Position numbers and translations under genes: made by a program. Of a DNA stretch of 64,000 bases, positions 23,664 through 32,584 are shown piece after piece. Position 1 is the first letter of the stretch. Every line of letters begins with the position of its first letter. The DNA lies in the NCBI RefSeq assembly GCF_000720325.1, contig NZ_JOJM01000008.1, forward strand, positions 124,001 through 188,000, written 5' to 3'. Origin of the DNA: Streptomyces sp. NRRL B-1347. Lineage in GTDB: Bacteria; Actinomycetota; Actinomycetes; Streptomycetales; Streptomycetaceae. The notes below the pieces were generated by a model. The model did no database searches. It was not told the DNA's origin and saw only the letters and a program-made list of their open reading frames with translations.

Positions 23664-26600
23664 TCACCCGCGCGGCGGCAGCGCGGGCCGCCGCCGGTCG
23701 GGCACGTCGTCGTACCCGGGAGGCGCGGCCGCGGGGTGCTCGGCGAGGAGGTCGAGCGCGACCCGCACCGCGTCGTCGAGCTGCGCGTGCCGTCCCTCGG
23801 CCCAGTCGAGGGGCGTCCGCAGCACGGCGATGTCGGGCTCGACGCCGTGGTTCTCCACGCCCCAGCCGTACGCGTCGAACCAGCCCGCGTTCATCGGCAC
23901 GGTGATCACGGTGCCGTCGCCGAGCGTGTGCCGTCCGGTCATGCCGACGACGCCGCCCCAGGTCCGCTGCCCCACCACGGGCCCGAGCCCGAGGAGTTTG
24001 AACACGGCCGTGATCATGTCGCCGTCGGACGAGGTCGCCTCGTCCGCGAGGGCCACCACCGGGCCCCGGGGCGCGTTGGAGGCGTACGACACGGCCTGCG
24101 CGTTCCGCGTGAGGTCCCAGCCCAGGATCTTGCGGGTCAGCTTCTCCACGACGAGCTCGCTGATGTGCCCGCCCGCGTTGCCGCGCACGTCGACGATCAG
24201 GGCGGGCCGGGAGACCTCGAGGCGCAGATCGCGGTTGAACTGGGCCCACCCGGAGCCGCCCATGTCGGGGATGTGCAGATAGCCGCACCTGCCGCCGCTC
24301 AGCTCCCGTACGACGCCACGGCGTTTGGCGACCCAGTCCTGGTAGCGCAGGGGTCGCTCGTTGATCAGCGGCACGATGGCCACGCGGCGGGAGCGGCCCT
24401 CGCCCTCGGCGGGCACGAACGTCAGCTCCACGGTGGTGCCGCCCGCCGCCGCGAGCAGCGGGTAAGGGCCCGTGACCGGATCCACCGGGCGGCCGTCCAC
24501 GTGCGTGAGCACGGCACCCTCCCGGATGCCCGAACCAGCCAGCGGCGAGCGGGCCTTGGAGTCGGAGGACTCGCCGGGCAGGATGCGCTTCACCATCCAG
24601 CCGTCGTCGCGGCGCACGAGGTTGGCGCCGAGCAGGCCGATGGCGCGCTGGTAGTGGGCGGGCCCCTCGTTGCGCCGGGCGGCGGTCACGTACGCGTGCG
24701 AGGTGCCCAGCTCGCCGAGCACCTCCCGTAGCAGGTCGGCGAACTCGTCGGGGGACGCGACGCGCTCCACGAGCGGCCGGTACTGGTCGAGGACCGCGTC
24801 CCAGTCGATGCCGCACATCCCGGGGTCCCAGAAGTAGGCGCGGATCAGCCGGCCCGCCTCGTCGAAGGACTGGCGCCACTCGGCGGCCGGGTCGACCTCG
24901 TGCAGGATGCGCCGCAGGTCGATCCAGACCGTGGTGTCGCCGTCGCCGGACTCCGTGGACGGCACGGCCCGCAGGTCGCCCTCGTCGACGACGACGATCC
25001 TGCTGCCGTCGCCGCTGAGCGCGAACCAGTCGAGGTGGTCGACCAGTTCGGACTTCTTGGCCTTGGTGATGTTGAAGTACTCCAGGGTCGGCCGCCCCGA
25101 GGTGTCGGCCGGGTTGGCGAACGTCTCGCCGAGGGCGCCCGAGATCGGCCACCGCAGCCACACCAGGCCGCCGCCGCTCACCGGGTGGAGCGCCGAGTAC
25201 TTGGACGCCGACACCGGGAACGGCGTCACCCGGCTCTCCAGGCCCTCCGCCTCCACGGTCACCTGCCCGTCCCGGGAGTCGGCGGCGTCGTCGGCATCCG
25301 GGTCGAGCCCGCCCGCCGCGGGCCGCCCGTCGGGCAGCAGCGCGAAGGGCGACGGCGTGGCCGAGGACAGCGGCACGAGGTAGGGGCGGCAGCCGAGCGG
25401 GAAGGACAGGTCGCCGGTGTGCACGTCGTAGACGGGGTCGAAGCCGCGCCAGGACAGGAACGCCAGGTAGCGGCCGTCCCGGGTGAACACCGGGTTCTCG
25501 TCCTCGAAGCGGCCGTTGGTGACGTCGATGACGGTGCGCGCGCCGGGGCCCGCGATCCGGGCCAGCTTGATCTGCCGCAAGGAGCGGCCGATGCCGGGGT
25601 GCGACCAGGTGAGCCAGGCGCCGTCGGGGGAGAACGCCAGGTCGCGCACCGGCCCGTTGAGGGACCTGATCAGCTCGGTGACCTCGCCGTCGGAGTCCTC
25701 GGTGCCCGCGTCGGCGGCCGCCTCGTCGGACACGGTGACGAGGAGCAGCCGGCCGTCGTGCGAGGCGATCGCGAGGCGCTCGCCCTCGGGGTCGGACACC
25801 AGCTCCAGGACCCGGCCGAGCTCCCCGGCGGCGAGGCGGCGCGGCGCGCGCTCGCCGCTGGCCCGGGGCAGATGGGCGATCTCGATCGCGTCCTCGCCCT
25901 CGGCGTCGGTGACGTACGCGACCTGCCCGCCGGTGCCGAGCATCTCGGGCAGCCGGACGCGCACGCCCGGGGTGTCGGCGATGGTGCGGGCGGGGCCGTC
26001 GCGGTGGGTCAGCCAGTAGAGGCTGCCCCGGACCACGACCGCGCTCGCGCGCCCTGTGGTGTCCACGGACAGGGCGTCGACGTGGTGGGCGGCGGGCACC
26101 TGGTACGTGCGTCGCCCCGCGCGCGGGCCGCCGATGGCGACCGGGAGGCGCCGCGGCACCGAGTCCGCGGCGAGGTCGTCGACGAGCCAGATCTCGCCCG
26201 CGCACTGGTAGACGACGCGGGTGCCGTCGCTGGCCGCGTGCCGGGCGTAGAAGGCGTCGTGGTCGGTGTGGCGCCGCAGGTCCTTGCCGTCGGGCAGACA
26301 CGAGTAGAGGTTGCCGACGCCCTCGTGGTCGGAGAGGAACGCGATGCGCCCGGACACGAACATGGGCGCGTCCAGATGCCCCTCGACGTCCTTGAGGAGG
26401 TGCTCGCCGTGCAGCCAGAGGCGGCCCGTGGCGCCGCCCCGGTAGCGCTTCCAGGCGGCGGGCTCGTGCGGCGGCTTGCCGGTCAGGAGCAGCGTCTTGC
26501 GCTCGCCGTCCAGGTCGTCGATCGCGATGTCGTGGACCGGGCCCCAGGGCAGCTTGCCGCCGGGGGAGCCGTCGGTGGGCACGCTGTAGGCCCAGCAGAA

Positions 26601-26951
26601 GTGCGAGAAGGGCTGGCCGTGCGAGGACACGGCGAGGACCTGCCCGTCGGGCGTCCAGCCGCACACGCGGGTGTCCGGGGAGCCCCAGTGCGTCAGGCGG
26701 CGCGCGGACCCGCCGTCCACCGGCGCGAGGTGGATCTCCGGGTCGAGGCTGCGCCAGCTCGTGTACGCGATGTGGCGGCCGTCCGGGGCGAAGCGGGGGT
26801 GGCCGAGCTTGGTGCGGTCGGCCGTCACCCGCCAGGCCCGTCCCGGCGGGGCGCCCGCCGCGGCCAGCGGGGCCACCCACAGGTCGTCCTCGGCGACGAA
26901 GCAGAGCCGGTCGCCGCTGAGGTGGGGGAAGCGGAGGTACGCCTGGGGCAC
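23664..26951 (-). CDS. Tricorn protease homologue (S41)
   Basis: 1095 residues, the family size. N-terminal beta-propeller domains carry repeated RFAPDGRHIAYTSWR-type blades (residues 1-670), for example LAFSPDGAWLTWSHPG and PVFTRDGRYLAFLSWRG. A PDZ-like domain follows (GSGIREGAVLTHVDGRPVDP, about 800-880), then the peptidase core. The core has the catalytic Ser-His pair in ELGTSHAYV near 753, the nucleophile serine in ADEATSSDGDMIT near 973, and Glu in WGVENHGVEPD near 1031. It degrades proteasome- or protease-derived peptides to di- and tripeptides in the cytosol. GTG 26951 follows GGGGG. The region just upstream holds an intergenic repeat. Confidence 0.93.
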   Translation of the reverse strand: MPQAYLRFPHLSGDRLCFVAEDDLWVAPLAAAGAPPGRAWRVTADRTKLGHPRFAPDGRHIAYTSWRSLDPEIHLAPVDGGSARRLTHWGSPDTRVCGWTPDGQVLAVSSHGQPFSHFCWAYSVPTDGSPGGKLPWGPVHDIAIDDLDGERKTLLLTGKPPHEPAAWKRYRGGATGRLWLHGEHLLKDVEGHLDAPMFVSGRIAFLSDHEGVGNLYSCLPDGKDLRRHTDHDAFYARHAASDGTRVVYQCAGEIWLVDDLAADSVPRRLPVAIGGPRAGRRTYQVPAAHHVDALSVDTTGRASAVVVRGSLYWLTHRDGPARTIADTPGVRVRLPEMLGTGGQVAYVTDAEGEDAIEIAHLPRASGERAPRRLAAGELGRVLELVSDPEGERLAIASHDGRLLLVTVSDEAAADAGTEDSDGEVTELIRSLNGPVRDLAFSPDGAWLTWSHPGIGRSLRQIKLARIAGPGARTVIDVTNGRFEDENPVFTRDGRYLAFLSWRGFDPVYDVHTGDLSFPLGCRPYLVPLSSATPSPFALLPDGRPAAGGLDPDADDAADSRDGQVTVEAEGLESRVTPFPVSASKYSALHPVSGGGLVWLRWPISGALGETFANPADTSGRPTLEYFNITKAKKSELVDHLDWFALSGDGSRIVVVDEGDLRAVPSTESGDGDTTVWIDLRRILHEVDPAAEWRQSFDEAGRLIRAYFWDPGMCGIDWDAVLDQYRPLVERVASPDEFADLLREVLGELGTSHAYVTAARRNEGPAHYQRAIGLLGANLVRRDDGWMVKRILPGESSDSKARSPLAGSGIREGAVLTHVDGRPVDPVTGPYPLLAAAGGTTVELTFVPAEGEGRSRRVAIVPLINERPLRYQDWVAKRRGVVRELSGGRCGYLHIPDMGGSGWAQFNRDLRLEVSRPALIVDVRGNAGGHISELVVEKLTRKILGWDLTRNAQAVSYASNAPRGPVVALADEATSSDGDMITAVFKLLGLGPVVGQRTWGGVVGMTGRHTLGDGTVITVPMNAGWFDAYGWGVENHGVEPDIAVLRTPLDWAEGRHAQLDDAVRVALDLLAEHPAAAPPGYDDVPDRRRPALPPRG

Positions 26952-26991
26952 GCCCCCATGCTTTTCCGGCGCGCCGGTCGCTGCAACTTAT

Positions 26992-27056
26992 GGGGCTTCG
27001 CCCCTTTCCCCCTCATGGGCGCTTCGCGCCTCGTCCTCAAACGCCGTACGGGCTGA
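26992..27056 (-). repeat. Intergenic repeat type A (inverted copy) with hairpin
   Basis: GGGGC-TTC-GCCCC hairpin (26992-27004) plus the core CCTCAAACGCCG (27035-27046) and GGGCTGA (27050-27056). The same core, inverted, is seen at 61605-61623 and in degenerate form at 34556-34575. It lies in the tricorn/TetR divergent intergenic region, an unusual place for a repeat normally found at 3' ends. Confidence 0.5.
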
Positions 27057-27073
27057 TTCTGTGTGACCCAGTT

Positions 27074-27097
27074 CATGAACGAAACCGTTTCGTTTCG
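27074..27097. promoter_or_regulatory. TetR operator candidate
   Basis: AACGAAA-CCG-TTTCGTT is an inverted repeat with 7-bp arms about 55-75 bp upstream of the TetR ATG, overlapping the expected promoter. TACAGT (27112-27117) could be the -10. Typical of an autoregulated TetR gene. Confidence 0.55.
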
Positions 27098-27150
27098 ATA
27101 TGACATCCGCGTACAGTAGCGGGGCGAGCAGCGACAGAAAGGCGGCGGTC

Positions 27151-27741
27151 ATGGCGGCCACGGCACCCCCCCGGCGCAGCCGGATCTCGCCCGAGCGTGA
27201 GGCGGAGCTGTACGAGGCCGTGCTCGACCTGCTCCGCGAGGTGGGGTACGAGAGCCTCACCATGGACGCCGTCGCCACCCGCACCCGCTCCAGCAAGGCC
27301 ACGCTCTACCGCCAGTGGGGCGGCAAGCCGGAGCTCGTGGCGCGGGCGCTCAGGCACAACAAGCCGGCGTCGCTCGCGGACATCGACACCGGTTCGCTGC
27401 GCGGTGACCTCATGCGGATGGCGACCCTGCAGGACGACTGCAAGATGGAGCAGGACCACGCCCTGATGCGCGGCCTGTTCCACGCCATCCACGGAAACCC
27501 CGAACTCCACCAGGCGCTGCGCCAGTTGCTCATCGAACCGGAACTCACCGGGCTCGACGCGATGCTGCGGCGCGCGGTCGAGCGCGGCGAGGTCGCCGCG
27601 GACAACCCGGCCCTGGAGTACGTCATCCACATGCTGGTCGGCGGCTTCACCGCCCGTGAGCTCGTCGAGGAGCGCACGGTCGACCAGGAGTTCCTCATCA
27701 AGTACATCGACGCCGTGATCCTCCCCGCCCTCGGCGTCTGA
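27151..27741 (+). CDS. TetR family transcriptional regulator
   Basis: 196 residues from ATG 27151. HTH: EREAELYEAVLDLLREVGYESLTMDAVATRTRSSKATLYRQWGGKPELVARAL, residues about 16-68. The ligand domain includes EQDHALMRGLFHAIHGNPEL and a C-terminal TetR_C-like region. An in-frame ATG at 27100 would begin inside the promoter/operator and lacks a ribosome binding site. An MMPL exporter gene follows 105 bp downstream in the same direction and is the likely target. Confidence 0.88.
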   Translation: MAATAPPRRSRISPEREAELYEAVLDLLREVGYESLTMDAVATRTRSSKATLYRQWGGKPELVARALRHNKPASLADIDTGSLRGDLMRMATLQDDCKMEQDHALMRGLFHAIHGNPELHQALRQLLIEPELTGLDAMLRRAVERGEVAADNPALEYVIHMLVGGFTARELVEERTVDQEFLIKYIDAVILPALGV

Positions 27742-27846
27742 CCCGAGCCCCTCAGCGGCACCACTCCTGACGCGAGTCGCTCACGTCGTCGGGCCGATCC
27801 CCCCTGCCCTGTAGCCACCCCACGACCTGACCGGGAGTACCCCCTC

Positions 27847-30093
27847 GTGGCCACGTTCCTGTACAAACTGGGCCGACTCGCCTTCCGGCGGCGGCACTTC
27901 GTCGCCCTGATCTGGGTGGCGCTGCTCACCCTCGCGGGGGTGGGCGCCGCGTCGGCGCCGACCGCCGCGTCCAGCTCCTTCTCGATCCCGGGCACGGAGG
28001 CCCAGCGGGCCTTCGACCTCCTGGAGCAGCGCGCCCCCGAGGCCAGCGCCGACGGCGCCAACGCCCGCGTGGTGTTCAAGGCACCGGCCGGCGAGAAGGT
28101 CACCGACCCGGCCAACAAGGCCGCGATCGGCAAGACCGTGGCCGCGCTCAAGTCCGGCTCGGACCAGGTGGCGCGCGCCGACGACCCGTTCGCGGCCAAG
28201 GCGGTCTCCAAGGACGGCACCACGGCGTACGCCTCGGTGACGTACAAGGTCACGTCGATGGAGCTGACCGACGACAGCCGGGACGCCCTGGAGAAGACCA
28301 CCGACGACGCCCGCACCGGCGGCATGACCGTCGAGGTCGGCGGCGACGCCCTGCAGGCCGTCCCGCACACCGGGGCCACGGAGATCATCGGCATCGCGGT
28401 CGCCGCCGTCGTGCTCGTCATCACCTTCGGCTCGCTCGTGGCGGCCGGGCTTCCGCTGCTCACCGCCCTGATCGGCGTCGGCATCGGCGTCTCGTCGATC
28501 ACCGCGCTCGCCAGCGCCCTCGACCTCGGTACGACCACCTCGACGCTCGCCATGATGATCGGCCTCGCGGTCGGCATCGACTACGCCCTGTTCATCGTCT
28601 CCCGCTACCGCGCCGAGCTGGCCGAGGGCCGCGACCGCGAGGACGCGGCGGGCCGGGCCGTCGGCACGGCGGGCTCCGCCGTGGTCTTCGCCGGTCTGAC
28701 GGTGGTCATCGCGCTCGTCGGCCTCGCGGTCGTCAACATCCCGATGCTCACCAAGATGGGCGTCGCGGCGGCGGGCACGGTCGCCATCGCCGTCCTGATC
28801 GCGCTCACCATGATCCCGGCGCTGCTCGGGTACGCGGGCCGCAAGGTCAAGCCCGCGGGCGAGAAGAGCAAGCTGCTCGGCGGCAAGAAGGGCAGGAAGG
28901 GCAAGGGTGGCGAGGCGCAGGCCGCGCCCGCGAAGGAGAACCTCGGCACTCGCTGGGCCCGCTTCGTGGTCCGCCGCCCGATCGCCGTCCTGCTGCTCGG
29001 CGTGCTCGGCCTCGGCGCCGCCGCCATGCCGGTCGCGAGCCTCGAACTCGGCCTGCCCGACGACGGCTCGCAGCCCACCTCCACCACCCAGCGCAAGGCC
29101 TACGACCTCATCGCGGACGGCTTCGGGCCCGGCTACAACGGCCCGCTGATGACCGTCACCGACCTCAAGGGCGTCAAGGACGCCAAGGGCGAGGCCGCCG
29201 CCGTCGCCAAGAAGATCGGCGGCCTGGACGACGTGCTCGCCGTGAGCCCGCCCGTGTTCAACAAGGCGGGCGACACCGCGATCATCAGCGTCGTGCCGTC
29301 CGCCAAGCCCAGCGGCGCCGACACCGAGAACCTCGTCCACGCCATCCGCGACGAGGCGAAGGACGTCAAGGCCGACAGCGGCGCCGACGTCATGGTCACC
29401 GGCACCACGGCCATGAACATCGACGTCTCGCAGAAGCTCAACGACGCGCTGCTGCCCTACCTCGCGCTCGTCGTGGGCCTCGCCTTCCTGCTCCTGATCG
29501 TCGTCTTCCGCTCGATCCTGGTCCCGCTCAAGGCGGCGCTCGGCTTCCTGCTCTCGGTGCTCGCGGCGCTGGGCGCGGTGGTCGCGGTCTTCCAGTGGGG
29601 CTGGCTCGGCTCGCTGTTCGGCGTGGAGCAGACCGGTCCGATCATGAGCATGATGCCGATCTTCATGGTGGGCGTCGTCTTCGGCCTCGCGATGGACTAC
29701 GAGGTGTTCCTCGTGACCCGCATGCGCGAGGCGTACGTCCACGGCGAGAGCCCGGAGGAGGCGATCGTCACCGGCTTCAAGTACGGCGCGCGGGTCGTCT
29801 CGGCGGCCGCCGTCATCATGATCGCCGTCTTCGCGGGCTTCATCGGGTCCAGCGAGCAGATGGTCAAGATGATCGGCTTCGGCCTCGCCATCGCGGTCTT
29901 CTTCGACGCGTTCGTCGTCCGCATGGCCATCGTGCCCGCGGTGCTCGCGCTCCTCGGCCGCCGGGCGTGGAGCCTGCCGCGCTGGCTCGACCGGGCGCTG
30001 CCGAACGTGGACGTGGAGGGCGAGGGCCTCAAGGACATGGCGCCCGCGGCCGACGGCGACCCCGACGGCAAGCGGGAGCTGGTCGGCGTGTGA
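27847..30093 (+). CDS. MMPL family RND transporter
   Basis: 748 residues. Twelve predicted membrane spans in the duplicated RND layout: span 1 near residues 17-37, an extracytoplasmic loop to about 175, then spans 2-6 (IIGIAVAAVVLVITFGSLVAAG onward). A cytoplasmic Lys/Gly-rich linker (KSKLLGGKKGRKGKGG) and a second half of the same layout follow. The MMPL signatures GLAVGIDYALFIVSRYR and GLAMDYEVFLVTRMRE occur in both halves. It exports lipids or drugs using the proton gradient. GTG 27847 is preceded by GGGAG. The TetR gene upstream probably represses it. Confidence 0.93.
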   Translation: MATFLYKLGRLAFRRRHFVALIWVALLTLAGVGAASAPTAASSSFSIPGTEAQRAFDLLEQRAPEASADGANARVVFKAPAGEKVTDPANKAAIGKTVAALKSGSDQVARADDPFAAKAVSKDGTTAYASVTYKVTSMELTDDSRDALEKTTDDARTGGMTVEVGGDALQAVPHTGATEIIGIAVAAVVLVITFGSLVAAGLPLLTALIGVGIGVSSITALASALDLGTTTSTLAMMIGLAVGIDYALFIVSRYRAELAEGRDREDAAGRAVGTAGSAVVFAGLTVVIALVGLAVVNIPMLTKMGVAAAGTVAIAVLIALTMIPALLGYAGRKVKPAGEKSKLLGGKKGRKGKGGEAQAAPAKENLGTRWARFVVRRPIAVLLLGVLGLGAAAMPVASLELGLPDDGSQPTSTTQRKAYDLIADGFGPGYNGPLMTVTDLKGVKDAKGEAAAVAKKIGGLDDVLAVSPPVFNKAGDTAIISVVPSAKPSGADTENLVHAIRDEAKDVKADSGADVMVTGTTAMNIDVSQKLNDALLPYLALVVGLAFLLLIVVFRSILVPLKAALGFLLSVLAALGAVVAVFQWGWLGSLFGVEQTGPIMSMMPIFMVGVVFGLAMDYEVFLVTRMREAYVHGESPEEAIVTGFKYGARVVSAAAVIMIAVFAGFIGSSEQMVKMIGFGLAIAVFFDAFVVRMAIVPAVLALLGRRAWSLPRWLDRALPNVDVEGEGLKDMAPAADGDPDGKRELVGV

Positions 30094-30108
30094 CGCCCCC
30101 GATCGCTG

Positions 30109-30477
30109 TCAGTGACTGACCGGCGTGGCGGCCGTGTACGTACGACGCAGGAAGCGCACCAGCGCGGACGAGTCGAACTGCACGACCGCCACGCCTTTCG
30201 GCGTGTGGAACTCCACGACCGCCTGCACCCGCCCGCAGGGCCAGATCCGTACGTCACCGCTGGACGCCGGGGCCCTCAGACCGCGCTCCAGGAGGTCGCG
30301 CTCCAGGACCCAGTCGGGTGATCCGGGGCCGTCCGCGGCCACCGTGCCGGGCAGGCCGATCCGCACCGAGCGCGGGTCGGCCTCCGGGTCGTAACGCAGG
30401 GCGACGGGGACGACGACGTGGTCGTCGGGGGAGTCGGTGACGATGTGGGCCCGGGTGACTTGTTCGACCGCTGACAT
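30109..30477 (-). CDS. ssgE: SsgA-like protein (SALP), probably SsgE
   Basis: 122 residues. SALP signatures: VPVALRYDPEADPRSVRIGLPG, DWVLERDLLERGL, GDVRIWPCGRVQAVVEFHTPKGVAVVQFDSSALVRFLRRTY. SALPs occur only in morphologically complex actinomycetes and direct cell-wall events in sporulation septation, germination and spore separation. I assign SsgE from the neighbourhood (metal transporter on one side, tandem PBPs and Pmt further on), which matches my memory of the S. coelicolor order. Another SALP type is possible. ATG 30477 gives the expected MSAVEQVTRAH start. Confidence 0.8.
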   Translation of the reverse strand: MSAVEQVTRAHIVTDSPDDHVVVPVALRYDPEADPRSVRIGLPGTVAADGPGSPDWVLERDLLERGLRAPASSGDVRIWPCGRVQAVVEFHTPKGVAVVQFDSSALVRFLRRTYTAATPVSH

Positions 30478-30616
30478 GGCTCTGTCCTCTCGCCGTCCCG
30501 GCCCGCACACGTGCGGATGCCCTCTCCCCAATGTCCCATATGTACGGATATTGAGGTGTGCGGGGAGGCGCTTTTCCGGGGCGCGGACGGGGGCGCGTAT
30601 TGGTACTCCTACGCTC

Positions 30617-30633
30617 TTGCGACCTTTTCGCAA
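30617..30633. promoter_or_regulatory. Nur-like box (nickel-responsive Fur family operator)
   Basis: TTGCGA-CCTTT-TCGCAA: perfect 6-bp inverted repeat with 5-nt spacer, matching the Nur box form tTGCaa-N5-ttGCAA. It lies 109 bp upstream of the metal-transporter ATG and 140 bp from the divergent ssgE start. Confidence 0.65.
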
Positions 30634-30741
30634 CAGCGCACATCATTGAAAGGTTCACGAGCGTCCCGCTCGGAGCGATCCGCTCATTTCGCGTGAGTGC
30701 CTCCCCACGCTCACGACATGCACCTTTCCAGGAGCACGCGC

Positions 30742-31821
30742 ATGCATGTCCCGGATGGATTCATCAACGCTCCCGTATCCGCCGCCGCGGGCGTCGCCGC
30801 GGTGGGCGCGGTCGCCGTCGCCCTGCGCGGCGCGCGCCGTGAACTGGACGAGCGGACGGCGCCGCTCGCGGGCCTCGTGGCGGCCTTCATCTTCGCCGTG
30901 CAGATGCTGAACTTCCCCGTCGCCGCGGGGACGAGCGGCCATCTCCTTGGCGGTGCCCTCGCGGCGATACTCGTGGGCCCCTTCACCGGGGTCCTGTGCG
31001 TGTCCGTGGTGCTGCTCATGCAAGGCGTCCTGTTCGCCGACGGCGGCCTGACCGCGCTCGGTGTGAACATCACGGTGATGGCGGTCGTCACCACGGTCGT
31101 GGCGTACGCGGTCTTCCGGGGCCTGGCGAAGGTCCTGCCGCGCGGCCGCCGCTCGCTCACCGCCGCCGCGTTCACCGCGGCCCTGCTCTCCGTGCCGGCC
31201 GCGGCCGCCGCCTTCACCCTCATCTACGCGATCGGCGGCACCACCGACGTCCCGATCGGCAAGGTCGCCACCGCCATGATCGGCGTGCACGTCCTCATCG
31301 GCATCGGCGAGGCCGCCATCACGGCGCTCACGGTCGGCGCGGTCGTCGCCGTGCGGCCCGACCTCGTGCACGGCGCGCGCGGCCTGACGGCACCGCTCAA
31401 GCTGCGGGTGGGCGGCGCCCTCGTCGACGCGCCCGCCGTGCGCGCCCCCGCCCCCGCTGCGGCCCGCTCCCACCGCAAGCTGTGGGCCGCGGGCCTGGTG
31501 ACCTCCCTCGTCCTCGCCGGGTTCGTCTCCTTCTACGCCTCCACGAACCCGGACGGCCTGGAGAAGGTCGCCCGCGACAAGGGCATCGACCAGAAGGAGA
31601 AGGAGCACGCCGCCAAGGACTCGCCCTTCTTCGACTACAGCGTGGAGGGCATCACCAACACCCGCCTCTCCGGCGGCCTCGCGGGCGTCGTCGGCGTCGG
31701 CGTGACGGTGGTCGCGGGCACCGGCGTCTTCTGGGCCGTCCGCAGGCGGCGCGCGCAGTCCACGGACCAGGCGGACCCGGCCGGGACCGCCGCGGCGACC
31801 GCGCCCGCCGAGAGCGCCTGA
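30742..31821 (+). CDS. Energy-coupling factor metal transporter, CbiM/NikM-type S-component fused to PDGLE domain
   Basis: 359 residues. It begins MHVPDGFINAP. In CbiM/NikM proteins Met1-His2 themselves bind the Co2+ or Ni2+ ion, so ATG 30742 (AGGAG 8 nt upstream) must be the start. A further conserved His is in AAGTSGHLLGG near residue 67. Six or seven membrane spans are followed by a linker and a C-terminal membrane domain with the motif STNPDGLEKVA (PDGLE, CbiN/NikN-like). The protein is therefore an M-N fusion. It captures the metal ion at the cell surface. Substrate (nickel or cobalt) is not decided by sequence alone, but the Nur-like box upstream favours nickel. Confidence 0.9.
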   Translation: MHVPDGFINAPVSAAAGVAAVGAVAVALRGARRELDERTAPLAGLVAAFIFAVQMLNFPVAAGTSGHLLGGALAAILVGPFTGVLCVSVVLLMQGVLFADGGLTALGVNITVMAVVTTVVAYAVFRGLAKVLPRGRRSLTAAAFTAALLSVPAAAAAFTLIYAIGGTTDVPIGKVATAMIGVHVLIGIGEAAITALTVGAVVAVRPDLVHGARGLTAPLKLRVGGALVDAPAVRAPAPAAARSHRKLWAAGLVTSLVLAGFVSFYASTNPDGLEKVARDKGIDQKEKEHAAKDSPFFDYSVEGITNTRLSGGLAGVVGVGVTVVAGTGVFWAVRRRRAQSTDQADPAGTAAATAPAESA

Positions 31822-31822
31822 C

Positions 31823-32584
31823 ATGGGCGCGGGCCACGCCCACCGCCTGTACCGCCACGGCCGCTCCCCGGTGCACGCGCTGCCGCCGCACGCCAAGCTC
31901 ACCGCCGTCTTCTGCTTCGTGGTCGTGGTGGTGTCCACCCCGCGCGAGGCGGTCTGGGCCTTCGCGGCCTACGCGGCCCTGCTCGCGACGGTGGCGTACG
32001 CGGCCCGCGTACCGCCCCCGTTCCTGCTGAAGCGGCTCCTGATCGAGATCCCCTTCGTGGGGTTCGCGCTCCTGCTGCCGTTCGTCGCCCAGGGCGAGCG
32101 CGTGCACGTCATCGGCCTCTCGCTCAGCGAGAGCGGCCTGTGGGGCGCCTGGAACGTCCTCGCCAAGGGCACCCTCGGCGTCGCCGCTTCGGTGCTCCTC
32201 GCCGCCACCACGGAGCTGCGCGAACTCCTCCTCGGCCTGCAGCGGCTCAGACTCCCGCCGCTCCTCGTCCAGATCGCCTCCTTCATGATCCGCTACGGCG
32301 ACGTCATCGCCGACGAGATGCGCCGCATGCGCATCGCTCGCGAGTCCCGCGGCTTCGAGGCGAGCGGAGTGCGCCACTGGGGCGTGCTCGCCAAGTCGGC
32401 GGGGGCGCTCTTCATCCGCTCGTACGAACGGGGCGAGCGCGTGCACCTGGCCATGGTGAGCCGGGGCTACACGGGCTCCATGCCGGTCATCGACGAGGTG
32501 ACGGCGAGCCGGGCCCAGTGGTCGTACGCCCTCGCCCTGCCCGCGACCGCCCTCTTCGTCTGCCTGTTGGGATGGACCCTGTGA
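31823..32584 (+). CDS. ECF metal transporter transmembrane (T) component CbiQ/NikQ
   Basis: 253 residues. N-terminal HRLYRHGRSPVHALPPHAKL is the usual CbiQ opening. Four to six membrane spans follow, with the coupling-helix motifs RMRIARESRGFEASG and SYERGERVHLAMVSRGYTG near the C-terminus, which contact the ATPase. The ATG lies one base after the CbiM stop. Its end overlaps the ATPase gene. Confidence 0.92.
   Translation: MGAGHAHRLYRHGRSPVHALPPHAKLTAVFCFVVVVVSTPREAVWAFAAYAALLATVAYAARVPPPFLLKRLLIEIPFVGFALLLPFVAQGERVHVIGLSLSESGLWGAWNVLAKGTLGVAASVLLAATTELRELLLGLQRLRLPPLLVQIASFMIRYGDVIADEMRRMRIARESRGFEASGVRHWGVLAKSAGALFIRSYERGERVHLAMVSRGYTGSMPVIDEVTASRAQWSYALALPATALFVCLLGWTL

Noticed and set aside
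24900..27056. 718-codon plus-strand frame over the tricorn gene
   Set aside because: Same GC-frame artefact. The minus strand encodes a full-length tricorn protease with all catalytic motifs.
30478..30741. Cobalamin riboswitch before the metal transporter
   Set aside because: No B12-box-like sequence (GCCACTG with flanking conserved segments) was found. The Nur-like palindrome explains regulation better.
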